A stretch of 50,751 nt of DNA from Thermoleophilia bacterium UBA2241 (GTDB taxonomy: Bacteria; Actinomycetota; Thermoleophilia; UBA2241). Shown here piece after piece: positions 23,384 to 34,108 of the stretch. The position numbers and the translations under genes were made by a program. Numbering within the stretch: position 1 is the first letter of the stretch; every line of letters begins with the position of its first letter. The notes under the pieces are model-generated. The model did not search any database. It was not told where the DNA came from and worked only from the letters and a program-made list of their open reading frames with translations. The stretch is from contig DDYF01000018.1 of the NCBI GenBank assembly GCA_002347645.1, positions 1-50,751 on the forward strand, given 5' to 3'.

Positions 23384-24478
23384 TCAGCGCCCCGCCGTGG
23401 CGCCGGCCATGGCCGGCATGGCGGGCTGGCCGAGCAGCCGCTTGAGGTCCTCCGGCGTGCTCGACCGCCGCAGGGCGAGCTCGCGGGTGATCACGCCGCG
23501 CCGGACGAGGTCGCTCAGCGCGGCGTCCATGGTCTGCATCCCGTGCGCCGTACCGGTCTGCATGACCGAGTAGATCTGGTGGGTCTTGCCCTCGCGAATG
23601 AGGTTGCGCACCGCCGGGGTGGGCACGAGCAGCTCGCAGGCGACGACCCGGCTGCGCCCGTCGGACGTCGGCAGCAACTGCTGCGTGCAGACGCCCATGA
23701 GGGTCGTTGAGAGCTGCACGCGGATCTGGTCCTGCTGGTAGGGCGGGAACACGTCGATGATACGGTCGACCGTCTGCGGCGCGTCCTGGGTGTGCAGCGT
23801 GGCGAACACCAGGTGCCCGGTCTCGGCCGCGGTCAGGGCGGTGGCCATGGTCTCGGTGTCGCGCATCTCGCCGACGAGGATCACGTCCGGGTCCTGGCGC
23901 AGCACGCTCTTGAGGGCGCGGTTGAAGCTCTTGGTGTCGGCGCCCACCTCGCGCTGGTTCACCATGCACTTCTTGTGGCGGTGCAGGAACTCGATCGGGT
24001 CTTCGACCGTCATGATGTGCTCGTCGCGCGTCTCGTTGATCTCGTCGATCATCGCCGCCAGCGTGGTCGACTTGCCGCAGCCGGTCGGCCCGGTGACGAT
24101 GACGAACCCGCGCGGTTTGCGCGTGAGCTCGTGCAACGTTTTCGGCAGGCCGAGCTCCTCGAGCTTCTTGATCGAGATGGGGATCAGGCGGAAGGCGGCG
24201 CCCAGCGAGTTGCGCTGGAAGTACGCGTTCACGCGGAAGCGCGCCCGTCCGGGCACCGAGTAGCTGAAGTCGATCTCCCACTCGTTCTCGAGGCGCTGCC
24301 GCTGGTCTTGCGACAGGATCGAGTACACGAGCTCGCGCGTGTCGTTGGCGCTCAGGCGCGGGTAGTCGAGGCGTTCGAGCACGCCGTTCACGCGGATGAT
24401 GGGCGGCGCCCCCACGGTGAGGTGGAGGTCGCTCGCATCCCGTTCGAGCACTTCCAGGAGAATGTCGACCAGATCCAT
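23384..24478 (-). CDS. pilT: Type IV pilus retraction ATPase PilT
   Basis: 364 aa. PAS-like N-terminal domain starting DLVDILLEVLERDASDLHLTVGAPP, then the RecA-like core: Walker A GPTGCGKSTT, Asp box TVEDPIEF, Walker B PDVILVGEMRD, His box TGHLVFATLHTQDA. AVRNLIREGK is the retraction-related AIRNLIRE motif near the C-terminus. GVCTQQLLP replaces the common GVVAQRLLP. As PilT disassembles pili for twitching, its presence indicates retractile pili. Confidence 0.96.
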   Translation of the reverse strand: MDLVDILLEVLERDASDLHLTVGAPPIIRVNGVLERLDYPRLSANDTRELVYSILSQDQRQRLENEWEIDFSYSVPGRARFRVNAYFQRNSLGAAFRLIPISIKKLEELGLPKTLHELTRKPRGFVIVTGPTGCGKSTTLAAMIDEINETRDEHIMTVEDPIEFLHRHKKCMVNQREVGADTKSFNRALKSVLRQDPDVILVGEMRDTETMATALTAAETGHLVFATLHTQDAPQTVDRIIDVFPPYQQDQIRVQLSTTLMGVCTQQLLPTSDGRSRVVACELLVPTPAVRNLIREGKTHQIYSVMQTGTAHGMQTMDAALSDLVRRGVITRELALRRSSTPEDLKRLLGQPAMPAMAGATAGR

Positions 24479-24515
24479 TGCCTACCTCGCTGTGGGAGTG
24501 ATTGCCACTGGATAG

Positions 24516-26645
<2,130 letters not shown>

Positions 26646-26655
26646 GCATGGCCCC

Positions 26656-27480
26656 CTATCTGCCGACGGCGCGGCACATCGCCTGCACCGGCGCCGCGAC
26701 GCCCGTCCAGAGCTCGAACGCCGCCGCCGCCTGGTACACGAGCACCGCCAGTCCGTCGACGACTGCGGCGCCCTGTGCCTGCGCCTGGGCGAGGAGGCCG
26801 GTCAGACCGTTGGTGTAAACGAAATCGGCGACGACCTGCCCCGCAATCACGTTATCGGCCAAAGCCCGGGGTACTTTACCTGCGCGCTCCATGCCCAGCG
26901 ACGTGGCGTTGACGAGCACCCGTTGGGCGCTGACGTGAGCCTCGTCGAGGTCGTCCCAGGGGACGACGGAGACGGCGCCGCCGGGCACCGCCGCCGCGAC
27001 CAGGTCGCGGAGGCGGGCAGCATGCGGCGCCGTCCGGTTGACGATGGTCAGGGAGGCGCCTCGGCGCGCGAGGGCGAGCGCAGCCGCGCGCGCCGCGCCG
27101 CCCGCGCCCAGAACGAGGGCGGGCGCGCCGGGCGCGAGGGGCTCATCGAGCGCCTCGTCCAAGGCACGCGTGAAGCCGGCGATGTCGGTGTTGTAGCCGC
27201 GCAGCGCGCCGTCCTCGACGACGACGATGGTGTTGACCGCCTCGGCGAGCGCCGCGTCGCGCTCGAGCCAGTCGAGATGCGGGAGCACGGCGCCCTTGTG
27301 CGGGATCGTCACGTTGGCGCCGCGAAAGCCGAGGGCGCGCAGACCCCGCACCGCTTCGCCGACGCGGTCCGGCGCGACGGGCAGGGGGACGTAGGCGAAG
27401 TCGAGGCCCAGCGCCGCGAAGGCGGCGCCGTGCAGGGCCGGTGAGAGCGAGTGCTCGACCGGCCATCCGATGATGCCCAC
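26656..27480 (-). CDS. aroE: Shikimate dehydrogenase
   Basis: 274 aa. Reduces 3-dehydroshikimate with NADPH. Motifs: IGWPVEHSLSPALH (substrate-binding SLSP), NVTIPHKGAVLPHLD with the catalytic Lys, AVNTIV, GYNTDIAGF with the catalytic Asp, the dinucleotide loop VLGAGGAARAAALAL and NRT for NADP. The first usable start is GTG 27480, giving VGIIGWPVE; relatives usually have about 5-10 residues more, and the in-frame codons upstream (ATTRLV) fit that but contain no ATG, GTG or TTG. A CTG or ACG start is possible. The 3' end carries a promoter for pilB. Confidence 0.95.
   Translation of the reverse strand: MGIIGWPVEHSLSPALHGAAFAALGLDFAYVPLPVAPDRVGEAVRGLRALGFRGANVTIPHKGAVLPHLDWLERDAALAEAVNTIVVVEDGALRGYNTDIAGFTRALDEALDEPLAPGAPALVLGAGGAARAAALALARRGASLTIVNRTAPHAARLRDLVAAAVPGGAVSVVPWDDLDEAHVSAQRVLVNATSLGMERAGKVPRALADNVIAGQVVADFVYTNGLTGLLAQAQAQGAAVVDGLAVLVYQAAAAFELWTGVAAPVQAMCRAVGR
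26852..26878 (-). promoter_or_regulatory. Consensus sigma-28-like promoter inside aroE, upstream of pilB
   Basis: Minus strand TAAAG (26878-26874), 14 nt, GCCGATAA (26859-26852): both boxes match the sigma-28 consensus TAAA-N15-GCCGATAA exactly. It lies within the aroE codons for about GKVPRALADNVI, about 210-230 nt before the pilB start. These codons are unusually AT-rich for this DNA (AAA, GTA, TTG, GAT, ATT), as if constrained by a second function. Confidence 0.6.
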
Positions 27481-27706
27481 CAGACGCGTCGTCGCGCTGG
27501 GACGTTGGCTGGCGTCGCCCGGGATAGGACCCCCTCGTCGCGGCGGCCGGGCCGCCTGCAGGTCGCTGGCTGCTTGTTCGTGCCAGCGTGGCCCACATCC
27601 TGCCGCGCGGCAACCTGCGGAACGGTGACGTTCACGCCGGGCAGCGACCGCGACGTACGCGACGCGGCGCGGCGGCAGAGCGCCACCGCCCTCTCCCCTG
27701 CCGCCG
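27481..27706. other. Gap between mltG and aroE with one stem-loop
   Basis: 226 nt. A 9-bp inverted repeat (CGGCGGCAG 27670-27678 with CTGCCGCCG 27698-27706, loop 19 nt) directly follows the mltG stop and may be a weak terminator or processing site; it lacks a T-run. The remainder may encode extra N-terminal aroE residues but otherwise shows nothing. Confidence 0.35.
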
Positions 27707-28921
27707 CTACTCCGCCTCGGCGGCGTTCTGCGCGGCGCGCTCCTTGTCGCGCAGGAACTGGTCGTAGTCGTGCGACCAGTAGTGGCGGCCGGTGCCGTCG
27801 GCGCGGGCCACGTAGTAGAGGTAGTCGACCCGCGCCGGGTTCGCGGCCGCCTGCATGGCGGCCAGCCCGGGGCTGTTGATCGGCGTCGGCGTCAGCCCCG
27901 TGTGCTTGTAGACGTTGTACGGCGACTCGACCTGGTAGTCCTCGTACAGCAGCGCGTCCTTGCGCTCGCCGAGCGCGTACTGGATCGCCGCGTCGATCTG
28001 CAGCAGCATGCCCTCGCGCAACCGGTTCCAGATGACCGCCGAGACGAGCTCACGCTCTTCGGCGACGCGCGCCTCACCCTCGATCAGCGAGGCGATGACG
28101 AGCACGTCGTACTCGGTGAGGTTCGCCTTGCGCGCGCGCGCCATGTCGACCTTGTCGAGGTTGGCGCGCAGCGTCTCGAGCTGCAGGTCGACGAAGGCGC
28201 GCGGCTTCACCTTGTCGCGCACCTCGTACGTGGCCGGGAACATGAGCCCCTCGAGGCTCGTGTCGGTCGGCCGGCCCTCGACCTTCACGGCCGCCGACCC
28301 GTCGGTCGCGATGCGCGCGTACCGTTCGGCGTCGAACCCGGACACCGCATCGGCGATTCGCGCCGCCTGTTCCTCGATGGTCAGCCCCTCCGGGAGGGTG
28401 ACAGCGACCGTCGGGGCTTTCACACCCTCCAGCAGCATCGCCACCAGGCTCTCGTACGGCTCGTTCACGCGCAGCGTGTACGTCCCCGGCTTGAGGTCGT
28501 CTTCGTGGCCGTCGCCCTTGACCTTGTACACGAACGCGTTCGCGTGCTCGACCACACCCTTCTCGGCGAGCAGGGCGGCGATCTCCTTGAGCGTCGAGCC
28601 CTCGGGGATGCTGACCTTCACCTTGCCCCCCACCTCGCCGGGCGCGAAGTAGGCGCGCACCGCGAAGGCGCCGGCGACGACGAGCAGCACGAGGATGACG
28701 ACGGCGACGAGCAGGCGGCGGCGCCCACGGCGGCGTCGCGCAGCGCGATCGCCGCTGCGCCCGCCGCCGCCACCCCCGCCGCGCCCCTCCGCGCCACGAC
28801 CGCGAGCGCCGGCCGTCGCGCCGGGGTCGTCCGCGGCGGACCGGTAGACGCGGCGCGTCTCGGACGGCGCCGGACCGCGCTCGATCTCGGCCCAGAGGTC
28901 GTCGCGGGGCCCGTCAGGCAT
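27707..28921 (-). CDS. mltG: Endolytic peptidoglycan transglycosylase MltG (YceG)
   Basis: 404 aa from ATG 28921, overlapping ruvX by 8 nt. A cytoplasmic, Gly/Arg-rich segment of ~75 residues is followed by one membrane span (RRLLVAVVILVLLVVAGAFAVRAYF) and the extracytoplasmic domain: a LysM-like EGSTLKEIAALLAEKGVV, then VLVIASLIEGEARVAEERELVSAVIWNRLREGMLLQIDAAIQYAL with the catalytic Glu, and YNVYKHTGLTPTPINSPGLAAMQAA, which is diagnostic. It cuts nascent glycan strands. The order alaS-ruvX-mltG-aroE is common in bacteria. Confidence 0.95.
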   Translation of the reverse strand: MPDGPRDDLWAEIERGPAPSETRRVYRSAADDPGATAGARGRGAEGRGGGGGGGRSGDRAARRRRGRRRLLVAVVILVLLVVAGAFAVRAYFAPGEVGGKVKVSIPEGSTLKEIAALLAEKGVVEHANAFVYKVKGDGHEDDLKPGTYTLRVNEPYESLVAMLLEGVKAPTVAVTLPEGLTIEEQAARIADAVSGFDAERYARIATDGSAAVKVEGRPTDTSLEGLMFPATYEVRDKVKPRAFVDLQLETLRANLDKVDMARARKANLTEYDVLVIASLIEGEARVAEERELVSAVIWNRLREGMLLQIDAAIQYALGERKDALLYEDYQVESPYNVYKHTGLTPTPINSPGLAAMQAAANPARVDYLYYVARADGTGRHYWSHDYDQFLRDKERAAQNAAEAE

Positions 28922-29321
28922 CGGCTGAAGCGGCGCGCGCCTCGCGCGCACGCAGGTAGTCTTCGAGAATGATGGCGGCCCCGCGGGCGTCGGCCGGCGC
29001 GCGCCCGCCGCGCCGCTCGGCGAGGCGCGTCGTGAAGCGCTCGTCGTACGTCGTCACGGGCACGGACGTGGCGGCGGCGAGCCGGCGCGCGAAGACGCGC
29101 GCCCTCGCCGCCTGGGCGTGCTCGCGCCCGTCGAGCGAGACGGGCAGCCCGACGACGATGGTCTCGGGCTGCTCGTCGGCGATGACGGCCAGCAAACGCG
29201 CCAGCCCAGGCTCGCCGTCGACGCGCTCGACGACCGTGAGGGGCCGCGCGAGCGTAGCGGTCACGTCGGAGACGGCGACGCCGGTGCGCGCGGCGCCGTG
29301 ATCGAGCGCCATCACCTTCAT
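28914..29321 (-). CDS. ruvX: Holliday junction resolvase-like protein RuvX (YqgF)
   Basis: 135 aa. RNase H-like fold: MALDHGAARTGVAVSD holds the first acidic residue, TIVVGLPVSLDGREH is the conserved middle block, and VPVTTYDERFTTRLAE the catalytic Asp/Glu region, ending in DARGAAIILEDYL. Known roles of the family include 16S rRNA 5' end processing. Its ATG directly abuts the alaS stop (TGAATG). Confidence 0.94.
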   Translation of the reverse strand: MKVMALDHGAARTGVAVSDVTATLARPLTVVERVDGEPGLARLLAVIADEQPETIVVGLPVSLDGREHAQAARARVFARRLAAATSVPVTTYDERFTTRLAERRGGRAPADARGAAIILEDYLRAREARAASADA

Positions 29322-31949
29322 TCAGGCCCCGAGCAGCTCGCGCACCTTCGCCACGCCGGCCTCGAGGGCCGCCTCGATGCCGGCGACGTTGGGCCCGCTG
29401 CCGCGAGCCAGCGTCGGCTTGCCGCCGCCTTTGCCCTCGACCGCGACAGCCATCGCCTTGAGCACGTCCTGCGCGTGCAGGCCGCGCCCGACGGCGGCGT
29501 CGCTCAGGGCGACGACAAGGGCGGCGCGGCCGCCGACGTCGGCGGCGAGCAGCGCCGCCGCCTCCGGCCTGCGCGCGCGGACCTCGTCGGCCAGCGTGAG
29601 CAGCTCGTCCGCCGCCTCCGCCTGCGTCTGGACCGCCACGACGGGCACCCCGCCGACCTCGACGAGGCCGGCGAGCGCCTCGTCGAGGCGACCGCGGACC
29701 TCGCCGCTCTCGGCCGCCTTCAGCTTCTTCTGCAGCTCGCGCCGTTCGTCGAGCAGCTTCGCGACGGCGGCCGCCAAACGGTCGGGCTTGACGCCCAGCT
29801 CGCCGGCCAGACCGGCATACGCGCTCTCAAGCTCGCGGTAGTGCTCGATCGCCCTGGTAGAGGTGATGGCCTCGATGCGCCGCGTGTTGGCCCCGACCGA
29901 CTGGCTGGCGGTGATTTTGAGCAACCCGATCTCGGAGGTCCAGGCGACGTGCGTGCCCCCGCACAGCTCGCGGCTGAAGTCGTCGATCTCGAGCACGCGC
30001 ACGAACTCGCCGTACTTCTCTTCGAAGAAGGCCAGGGCACCCAACTCGGCGGCGTAGTCCCGTGTGGTCACGAAGGGCTTCACCTGGTGGTTCTCGACGA
30101 TGCGCCGGTTGGCGAGGTCTTCGATCTGGCGCAGCTGCTCGGGCGTGAGCGCCTGGCGGACGCTGTAGTCGAAGCGCAGCTTCTCGGGCGAGACCATGGA
30201 CCCGGCCTGGCGCACGCCCTCCCCGAGGACGATGCGCAGCGCGTTGTGCAGCAGGTGCGTCGCCGTGTGGTTGCAGGCCGTCTGGTGGCGACGCACCGAG
30301 TTGACCATCGCCTTGACGCGCTGGCCCTCCTCGACCTTGCCCTCGGTCACGCGCGCGACGAGCACCTGGTCGCCGACGAAGCGCACCGCGTCCTCGACCT
30401 CGAGCTTGCCGGTCTCGGAGTGGATCCACCCCACGTCGGCGACCTGGCCCCCGCCCTCGGGGTAGAACGGCGACTCGGCGACCTTCACGGCCAGCCGGCC
30501 GTCGTCCAGCGCGCCGACGGCCGTCAGCACCGTGAACGCCTCGAGGCGCTCGTAGCCGACGAAGTCGGCCGGCGTGTCGGCGTGCGCCGCCTGAAAGTCG
30601 TCGAGCGCGCCGGGACCGGCGCCGAAGGCGCCCGCCTTCTGCGCCGCACGGGCGCGCTCGCGCTGCTCTTCCATGAGGCGCCCGAAGCGCTCTTCGTCGA
30701 CGCTCATCTCGGCCTCGGCGGCGATCTCGCGCGTGAGGTCGAACGGGAACCCGTAGGTGTCGTGCAGCTCGAACGCCACCTCGGCCGGCAGCTCGGCGCC
30801 GGTGTCGCGCGCGCGGCGCAGGGCCTCGTCGAGTGTGCCCATGCCCTGCTCCAGCGTGCGCCTGAAGCGCTCCTCCTCCTCGCTGACGACGCGGCGGATC
30901 TCGTCGCGCCGCGCGGCGAGCTGCGGGTACGCGTCGCCCATGAGGTCGACGACCGTGTCAGCCAGGACCGCCACGAACGGCTCGCCCACCCCGACGCTCA
31001 CGCCCTGCTGGACGGCGCGACGGATGATGCGCCGCAGCACGTAGTCACGCCCCTCGTTGCCGGGCAGCACCCCGTCCATGACGAGAAAGGCGGCGCCGCG
31101 CGCGTGCTCGGCCATCGTACGCAGCGCGCGCACGATGGCCTCCGAGCCCTGCGGGTCGACGCCGGCCAGCTCGGCGCCGCGGGCGATGAGCGGCGCGAAG
31201 AGGTCGGTCTCGAAGACGTTCACGACGCCCTGCGTCGCCGCGGCGATGCGCTCGAGTCCCATGCCGGTGTCGATGCTCGGCCTCGGCAGCGGCGAGAGCC
31301 TGCCCGCCTCGTCCATGTCGTACTGCGGAAAGACGAGGTTCCAGTACTCCATGAAGCGGTCGCAGTCGCAGCCCGGCGCGCACCCGGGGCGCCCGCAGCC
31401 GACGTCGGCGCCCATGTCGAAGTACAGCTCCGAGCAGGGCCCGCACGGTCCTGCGGACCCCACGGGCCCCCAGAAGTTGTCGCCGCGCCCCAGGCGCACG
31501 ATGCGCTCCTCGGGGATGCCGTGACCGGTCCAGAGCCCGACCGCCTCGTCGTCGGCCGGGACCACATCGTCGCCGCCGAAGACGGTCACCCAGATGCGCC
31601 CGCGGTCGATGCCGACCTCGTCCGAGAACTCGAGCGCCCACGCGATCGCATCCTCTTTGAAGTAATCGCCGAACGAGAAGTTACCCAGCATCTCGAAGAA
31701 GGTGAGGTGGCGGGCGGTCTTGCCCACGTTCTCGATGTCGTTGGTGCGGAAGCAGCGCTGCGTCGTGGTCACACGCGGCGCCGGCGGCGTTTCGACGCCG
31801 AGGTAGTACGGCTTGAACTGCTGCATGCCCGCGCTCGTGAAGAGGACGGAGGGGTCGCCCACCGGCACGAGGCTCGCGGGCTCGCCCGCGAGGTGCCCGC
31901 GGGCGACGAAGAACTCTCGAAAGCGGTCGCGGATCTCGGCAGCGTTCAC
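29322..31949 (-). CDS. alaS: Alanyl-tRNA synthetase
   Basis: 875 aa, full length, GTG start. Class II core begins IRDRFREFFVARGHL, with FTSAGMQQFKPYYLG and TTTQRCFRTNDIENVGKTARHLTFFEMLGN. The editing domain has HTATHLLHNAL (zinc-ligand His pair) and ELCGGTHV. A C-Ala/DHHA1 domain ends the protein (GSGPNVAGIEAAL). A Cys-rich insert GCGRPGCAPGCDCDRF is present in the catalytic half, as in many bacterial AlaRS. It charges tRNA-Ala in the cytoplasm and heads the alaS-ruvX-mltG-aroE unit. Confidence 0.98.
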   Translation of the reverse strand: MNAAEIRDRFREFFVARGHLAGEPASLVPVGDPSVLFTSAGMQQFKPYYLGVETPPAPRVTTTQRCFRTNDIENVGKTARHLTFFEMLGNFSFGDYFKEDAIAWALEFSDEVGIDRGRIWVTVFGGDDVVPADDEAVGLWTGHGIPEERIVRLGRGDNFWGPVGSAGPCGPCSELYFDMGADVGCGRPGCAPGCDCDRFMEYWNLVFPQYDMDEAGRLSPLPRPSIDTGMGLERIAAATQGVVNVFETDLFAPLIARGAELAGVDPQGSEAIVRALRTMAEHARGAAFLVMDGVLPGNEGRDYVLRRIIRRAVQQGVSVGVGEPFVAVLADTVVDLMGDAYPQLAARRDEIRRVVSEEEERFRRTLEQGMGTLDEALRRARDTGAELPAEVAFELHDTYGFPFDLTREIAAEAEMSVDEERFGRLMEEQRERARAAQKAGAFGAGPGALDDFQAAHADTPADFVGYERLEAFTVLTAVGALDDGRLAVKVAESPFYPEGGGQVADVGWIHSETGKLEVEDAVRFVGDQVLVARVTEGKVEEGQRVKAMVNSVRRHQTACNHTATHLLHNALRIVLGEGVRQAGSMVSPEKLRFDYSVRQALTPEQLRQIEDLANRRIVENHQVKPFVTTRDYAAELGALAFFEEKYGEFVRVLEIDDFSRELCGGTHVAWTSEIGLLKITASQSVGANTRRIEAITSTRAIEHYRELESAYAGLAGELGVKPDRLAAAVAKLLDERRELQKKLKAAESGEVRGRLDEALAGLVEVGGVPVVAVQTQAEAADELLTLADEVRARRPEAAALLAADVGGRAALVVALSDAAVGRGLHAQDVLKAMAVAVEGKGGGKPTLARGSGPNVAGIEAALEAGVAKVRELLGA

Positions 31950-31987
31950 GGTCGGTCTATCCTTCGCGTCGGGTTCTCAAGGGTCCG

Positions 31988-32019
31988 GGCGCCGGAGCCG
32001 GGGCCTTCGCTCCGGCGCC
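31988..32019 (-). terminator. Stem-loop after the SigB-type sigma factor gene
   Basis: Perfect 11-bp inverted repeat GGCGCCGGAGC (31988-31998) and GCTCCGGCGCC (32009-32019), loop 10 nt, beginning one base after the sigma stop codon. No T-run follows. It separates the stress operon from alaS. Confidence 0.5.
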
Positions 32020-32020
32020 G

Positions 32021-32947
32021 CTACTTGCCCTGGCGGGCGAGCAGCGAGGGGTCGGGGTTGTCGACGTCGCCGATCTCTTCGCGCAACTTCTCGAGCGACC
32101 GGCGGATGAGGCGCGAGACGTGCATCTGCGAGATGCCCACGCGCTCGGCGATCTGGCTCTGGGTGAGCCCTTCGAAGAAGCGCAGGTGGAGGATGTACCG
32201 CTCGCGCTTGTCGAGCTTCGCGAAGCCGGGCGCGAGCGTCGTACGGTCTTCCATCGTGTCGTAGGCCGCTTCTTCGCCGCCGAGGTAGTCGATGAGCCCG
32301 CCGTCCTCTTCGCCGCTCTCGCCGTTCGGCGACGATTGCAGCGAGATGGAGTTGTAGGCCTGGCTCGTCTCCAGCGCCTCGAGCACTTCTTCGGGCGTGG
32401 CGTTCGCGGCCTCGGCGAGCTCGTTGATGGTCGGCGAGCGTTGCAGCTTCGGCACGAGCTCGTCGATCACCTTGTTCAGGCGGATGTTGAGCTCCTGCAG
32501 GCCGCGCGGCACGCGCACCGACCAGCCCTTGTCGCGGAAGTACCGCTTGATCTCGCCGACGATGTTGGGCGTCGCGTACGTCGTCAGCTCGACGCCCCGC
32601 TCGAGGTCGAACCTGTCGATCGCCTTGATGAGGCCGATCGCGCCGACCTGGACCAGGTCGTCGAAGTGCTCGCCGCGCGACGCGTAGCGCCGCGCCAGCG
32701 AACGGACCAGCGGCAGGTACATGGTGATGAGCTGCTCGCGCGCCCGGCGGTCGCCGTAGAGGTGGTAGCGCCGCAGCAGGTACTGGTCGAGCTTGTCGGA
32801 CTCGGCGCGCCCGCGCCCCTTGGTGTCGGGCCGGCGCGGCCCGTCGGCGGGCCGCCCTTCCTCTTCGTCGTCCAGTGGGCGGCCCTGGCCAGGCAGGGCC
32901 TCGAGGTCAAGCGGGTCGTTCGTCCTGTGGTCGTCGTGCGGCGTCAC
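32021..32947 (-). CDS. SigB/SigF-type RNA polymerase sigma factor
   Basis: 308 aa from GTG 32947 (GTGA overlap with the anti-sigma gene). Charged N-terminus of ~60 residues, then region 2 (LVRSLARRYASRGEHFDDLVQVGAIGLIKAIDRFDLERG, TTYATPNIVGEIKRYFRDKGWSVRVPRGLQEL), region 3 (RSPTINELAEAANATPEEVLEALE) and region 4 (LDKRERYILHLRFFEGLTQSQIAERVGISQMHVSRLIRRSLEKLR). These are textbook SigB/SigF features; such factors drive general stress or developmental genes. Co-encoded with an RsbW-like protein. Confidence 0.95.
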   Translation of the reverse strand: MTPHDDHRTNDPLDLEALPGQGRPLDDEEEGRPADGPRRPDTKGRGRAESDKLDQYLLRRYHLYGDRRAREQLITMYLPLVRSLARRYASRGEHFDDLVQVGAIGLIKAIDRFDLERGVELTTYATPNIVGEIKRYFRDKGWSVRVPRGLQELNIRLNKVIDELVPKLQRSPTINELAEAANATPEEVLEALETSQAYNSISLQSSPNGESGEEDGGLIDYLGGEEAAYDTMEDRTTLAPGFAKLDKRERYILHLRFFEGLTQSQIAERVGISQMHVSRLIRRSLEKLREEIGDVDNPDPSLLARQGK

Positions 32948-33339
32948 GCGCGCGCCCCCGGGGTCTTGACGAGGACCACACGGTAGGAGCCGTCGAGGTC
33001 GTCGACCGTGACGTCGTCGCAGGTCGTGCGCAGTAGGCGGCACAGGTCGAGGCAGGCGGCGCCCGGCGTCGCGGGCATGACTCGCTCGCGCAGGACGGGC
33101 GAGGTGAAGGGCCCGGCGACGATGCGCAGCCTGCCGCCGTCGACGACCATCTCGACGGCGACGCGCCCGCCCCCCTCGGCCGTCACCACGGCGCGGAAGA
33201 GCTGCTCGGCGGCGAGGTACAGGTCGTCGATCTCTTCCACGGAGAACTCGAGGCGCGCGCTCAGCCCGCCCAGGACCATGCGGACCGGGGTGAAGGCGGA
33301 AAGCGCCGCCGCGACGTCGAGGCGGATGGTCTCGGACAC
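32944..33339 (-). CDS. RsbW-like anti-sigma factor with a degenerate ATP site
   Basis: 131 aa from GTG 33339. The order VRMVLGGLSARLEFSVEEIDDLYLAAEQLFRAVV matches the GHKL fold of RsbW/SpoIIAB anti-sigma factors (VRxxLxxL...DDLxLAVxEAxxNAV), but the conserved N-box Asn is Phe/Arg (EQLFRAVV) and the usual DxGxG ATP box is absent. A Cys-rich CLDLCRLLRTTCDD segment follows. It overlaps the sigma gene by 4 nt, the usual arrangement of partner genes. Its switching may not depend on ATP-driven phosphorylation as in RsbW. Identification rests on fold pattern and context. Confidence 0.65.
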   Translation of the reverse strand: MSETIRLDVAAALSAFTPVRMVLGGLSARLEFSVEEIDDLYLAAEQLFRAVVTAEGGGRVAVEMVVDGGRLRIVAGPFTSPVLRERVMPATPGAACLDLCRLLRTTCDDVTVDDLDGSYRVVLVKTPGARA

Positions 33340-33347
33340 GGTGGGCC

Positions 33348-33656
33348 TCAGATGTCGGCGGGTCCGGATGCGGCGCCCGGCGCGGATGCCTCGGTGGGTG
33401 CCGCGGAGCGCGACCCGGCCGCCTCGAGCTGCAGTGCGAGCTCGGCGTCGCGGCGGCGCGCCGCGGCCCTGCCCTTCTCGACGGCTTCGGCGGCGCGCTG
33501 GCGCGCCTCGCCCGAGAAGCGCTGGACCTCGCCGGGCAGTTGCTTGATCACGTCGAGGTAGCTGGCGCCGCTGCACACCTTACGCCGGTGGACGTAGTAG
33601 GCGAGACCGGCGCCGGCCGCGACGGCGGCCCCGACGAAGGAGCCGAAGAGCCTCAT
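33348..33656 (-). CDS. Small membrane-anchored protein, YtxH-like
   Basis: 102 aa. An N-terminal glycine-rich membrane helix (LFGSFVGAAVAAGAGLAYYVHRR) is followed by a long amphipathic helix rich in Ala, Glu and Arg (EVQRFSGEARQRAAEAVEKGRAAARRRDAELALQLEAAG). This is the layout of YtxH general-stress proteins. It overlaps the DUF948 gene (ATGA) and precedes the anti-sigma gene by 8 nt. Function unknown. Confidence 0.6.
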   Translation of the reverse strand: MRLFGSFVGAAVAAGAGLAYYVHRRKVCSGASYLDVIKQLPGEVQRFSGEARQRAAEAVEKGRAAARRRDAELALQLEAAGSRSAAPTEASAPGAASGPADI

Positions 33657-34057
33657 TCCTGGCCTTCCTGCTCTCCGCGCTTGAAGAAGGTCCCCACGGC
33701 CTCGGTGACACCGGCGCTGAACGCCGCCGCCTTGCGCGCCGGCGCCGTGACCGCGCCCTCGACCGCGCCGGCCATGCGGTCGACCTTCTCGGTCATGCTC
33801 GACACGTCCTTGGTGATCTGCCCGACGTTCGTCAGCGAGACGTTGACCTCGTCGAGAGTCGACCCAGCCTTGTTCATCAGCGGCAGCGCCTCCTTGTCGA
33901 CGTCGGCGAGCACCTGCTCGACGCGCCCCATCGTCTTGCCGGCACGGAACAGGGCGTAGGCGGCGGCGATCGCGACGAGGACGAAGAAGAAGGCGGCCGC
34001 GTAGCGCAACACGAGCGAAGCCGTGCTCATGGCGACGACGTCAAACATGGAGTCCAT
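33653..34057 (-). CDS. DUF948-type membrane protein
   Basis: 134 aa, start ATG 34057 with GGAGGAG seven nt upstream. One N-terminal membrane helix (LVLRYAAAFFFVLVAIAAAYALFRAG) is followed by a heptad coiled coil (TLDEVNVSLTNVGQITKDVSSMTEKVDRMAGAVEGAV), the pattern of DUF948 proteins that often sit with YtxH proteins. It heads the operon DUF948-YtxH-anti-sigma-sigma. Role unknown; envelope stress is a reasonable guess. Confidence 0.7.
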   Translation of the reverse strand: MDSMFDVVAMSTASLVLRYAAAFFFVLVAIAAAYALFRAGKTMGRVEQVLADVDKEALPLMNKAGSTLDEVNVSLTNVGQITKDVSSMTEKVDRMAGAVEGAVTAPARKAAAFSAGVTEAVGTFFKRGEQEGQE

Positions 34058-34108
34058 GCGTCTCTCCTCCCGGCCCGGGACGACGGAATGCGAAGCTACG
34101 AGACAGTA

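Noticed and set aside
29118..32264. A 1048-codon plus-strand open frame over alaS
   Set aside because: Shadow of alaS in the complementary phase; composition (Arg, Ala, Leu, His, Asp) and lack of motifs are typical of antisense frames in GC-rich DNA.
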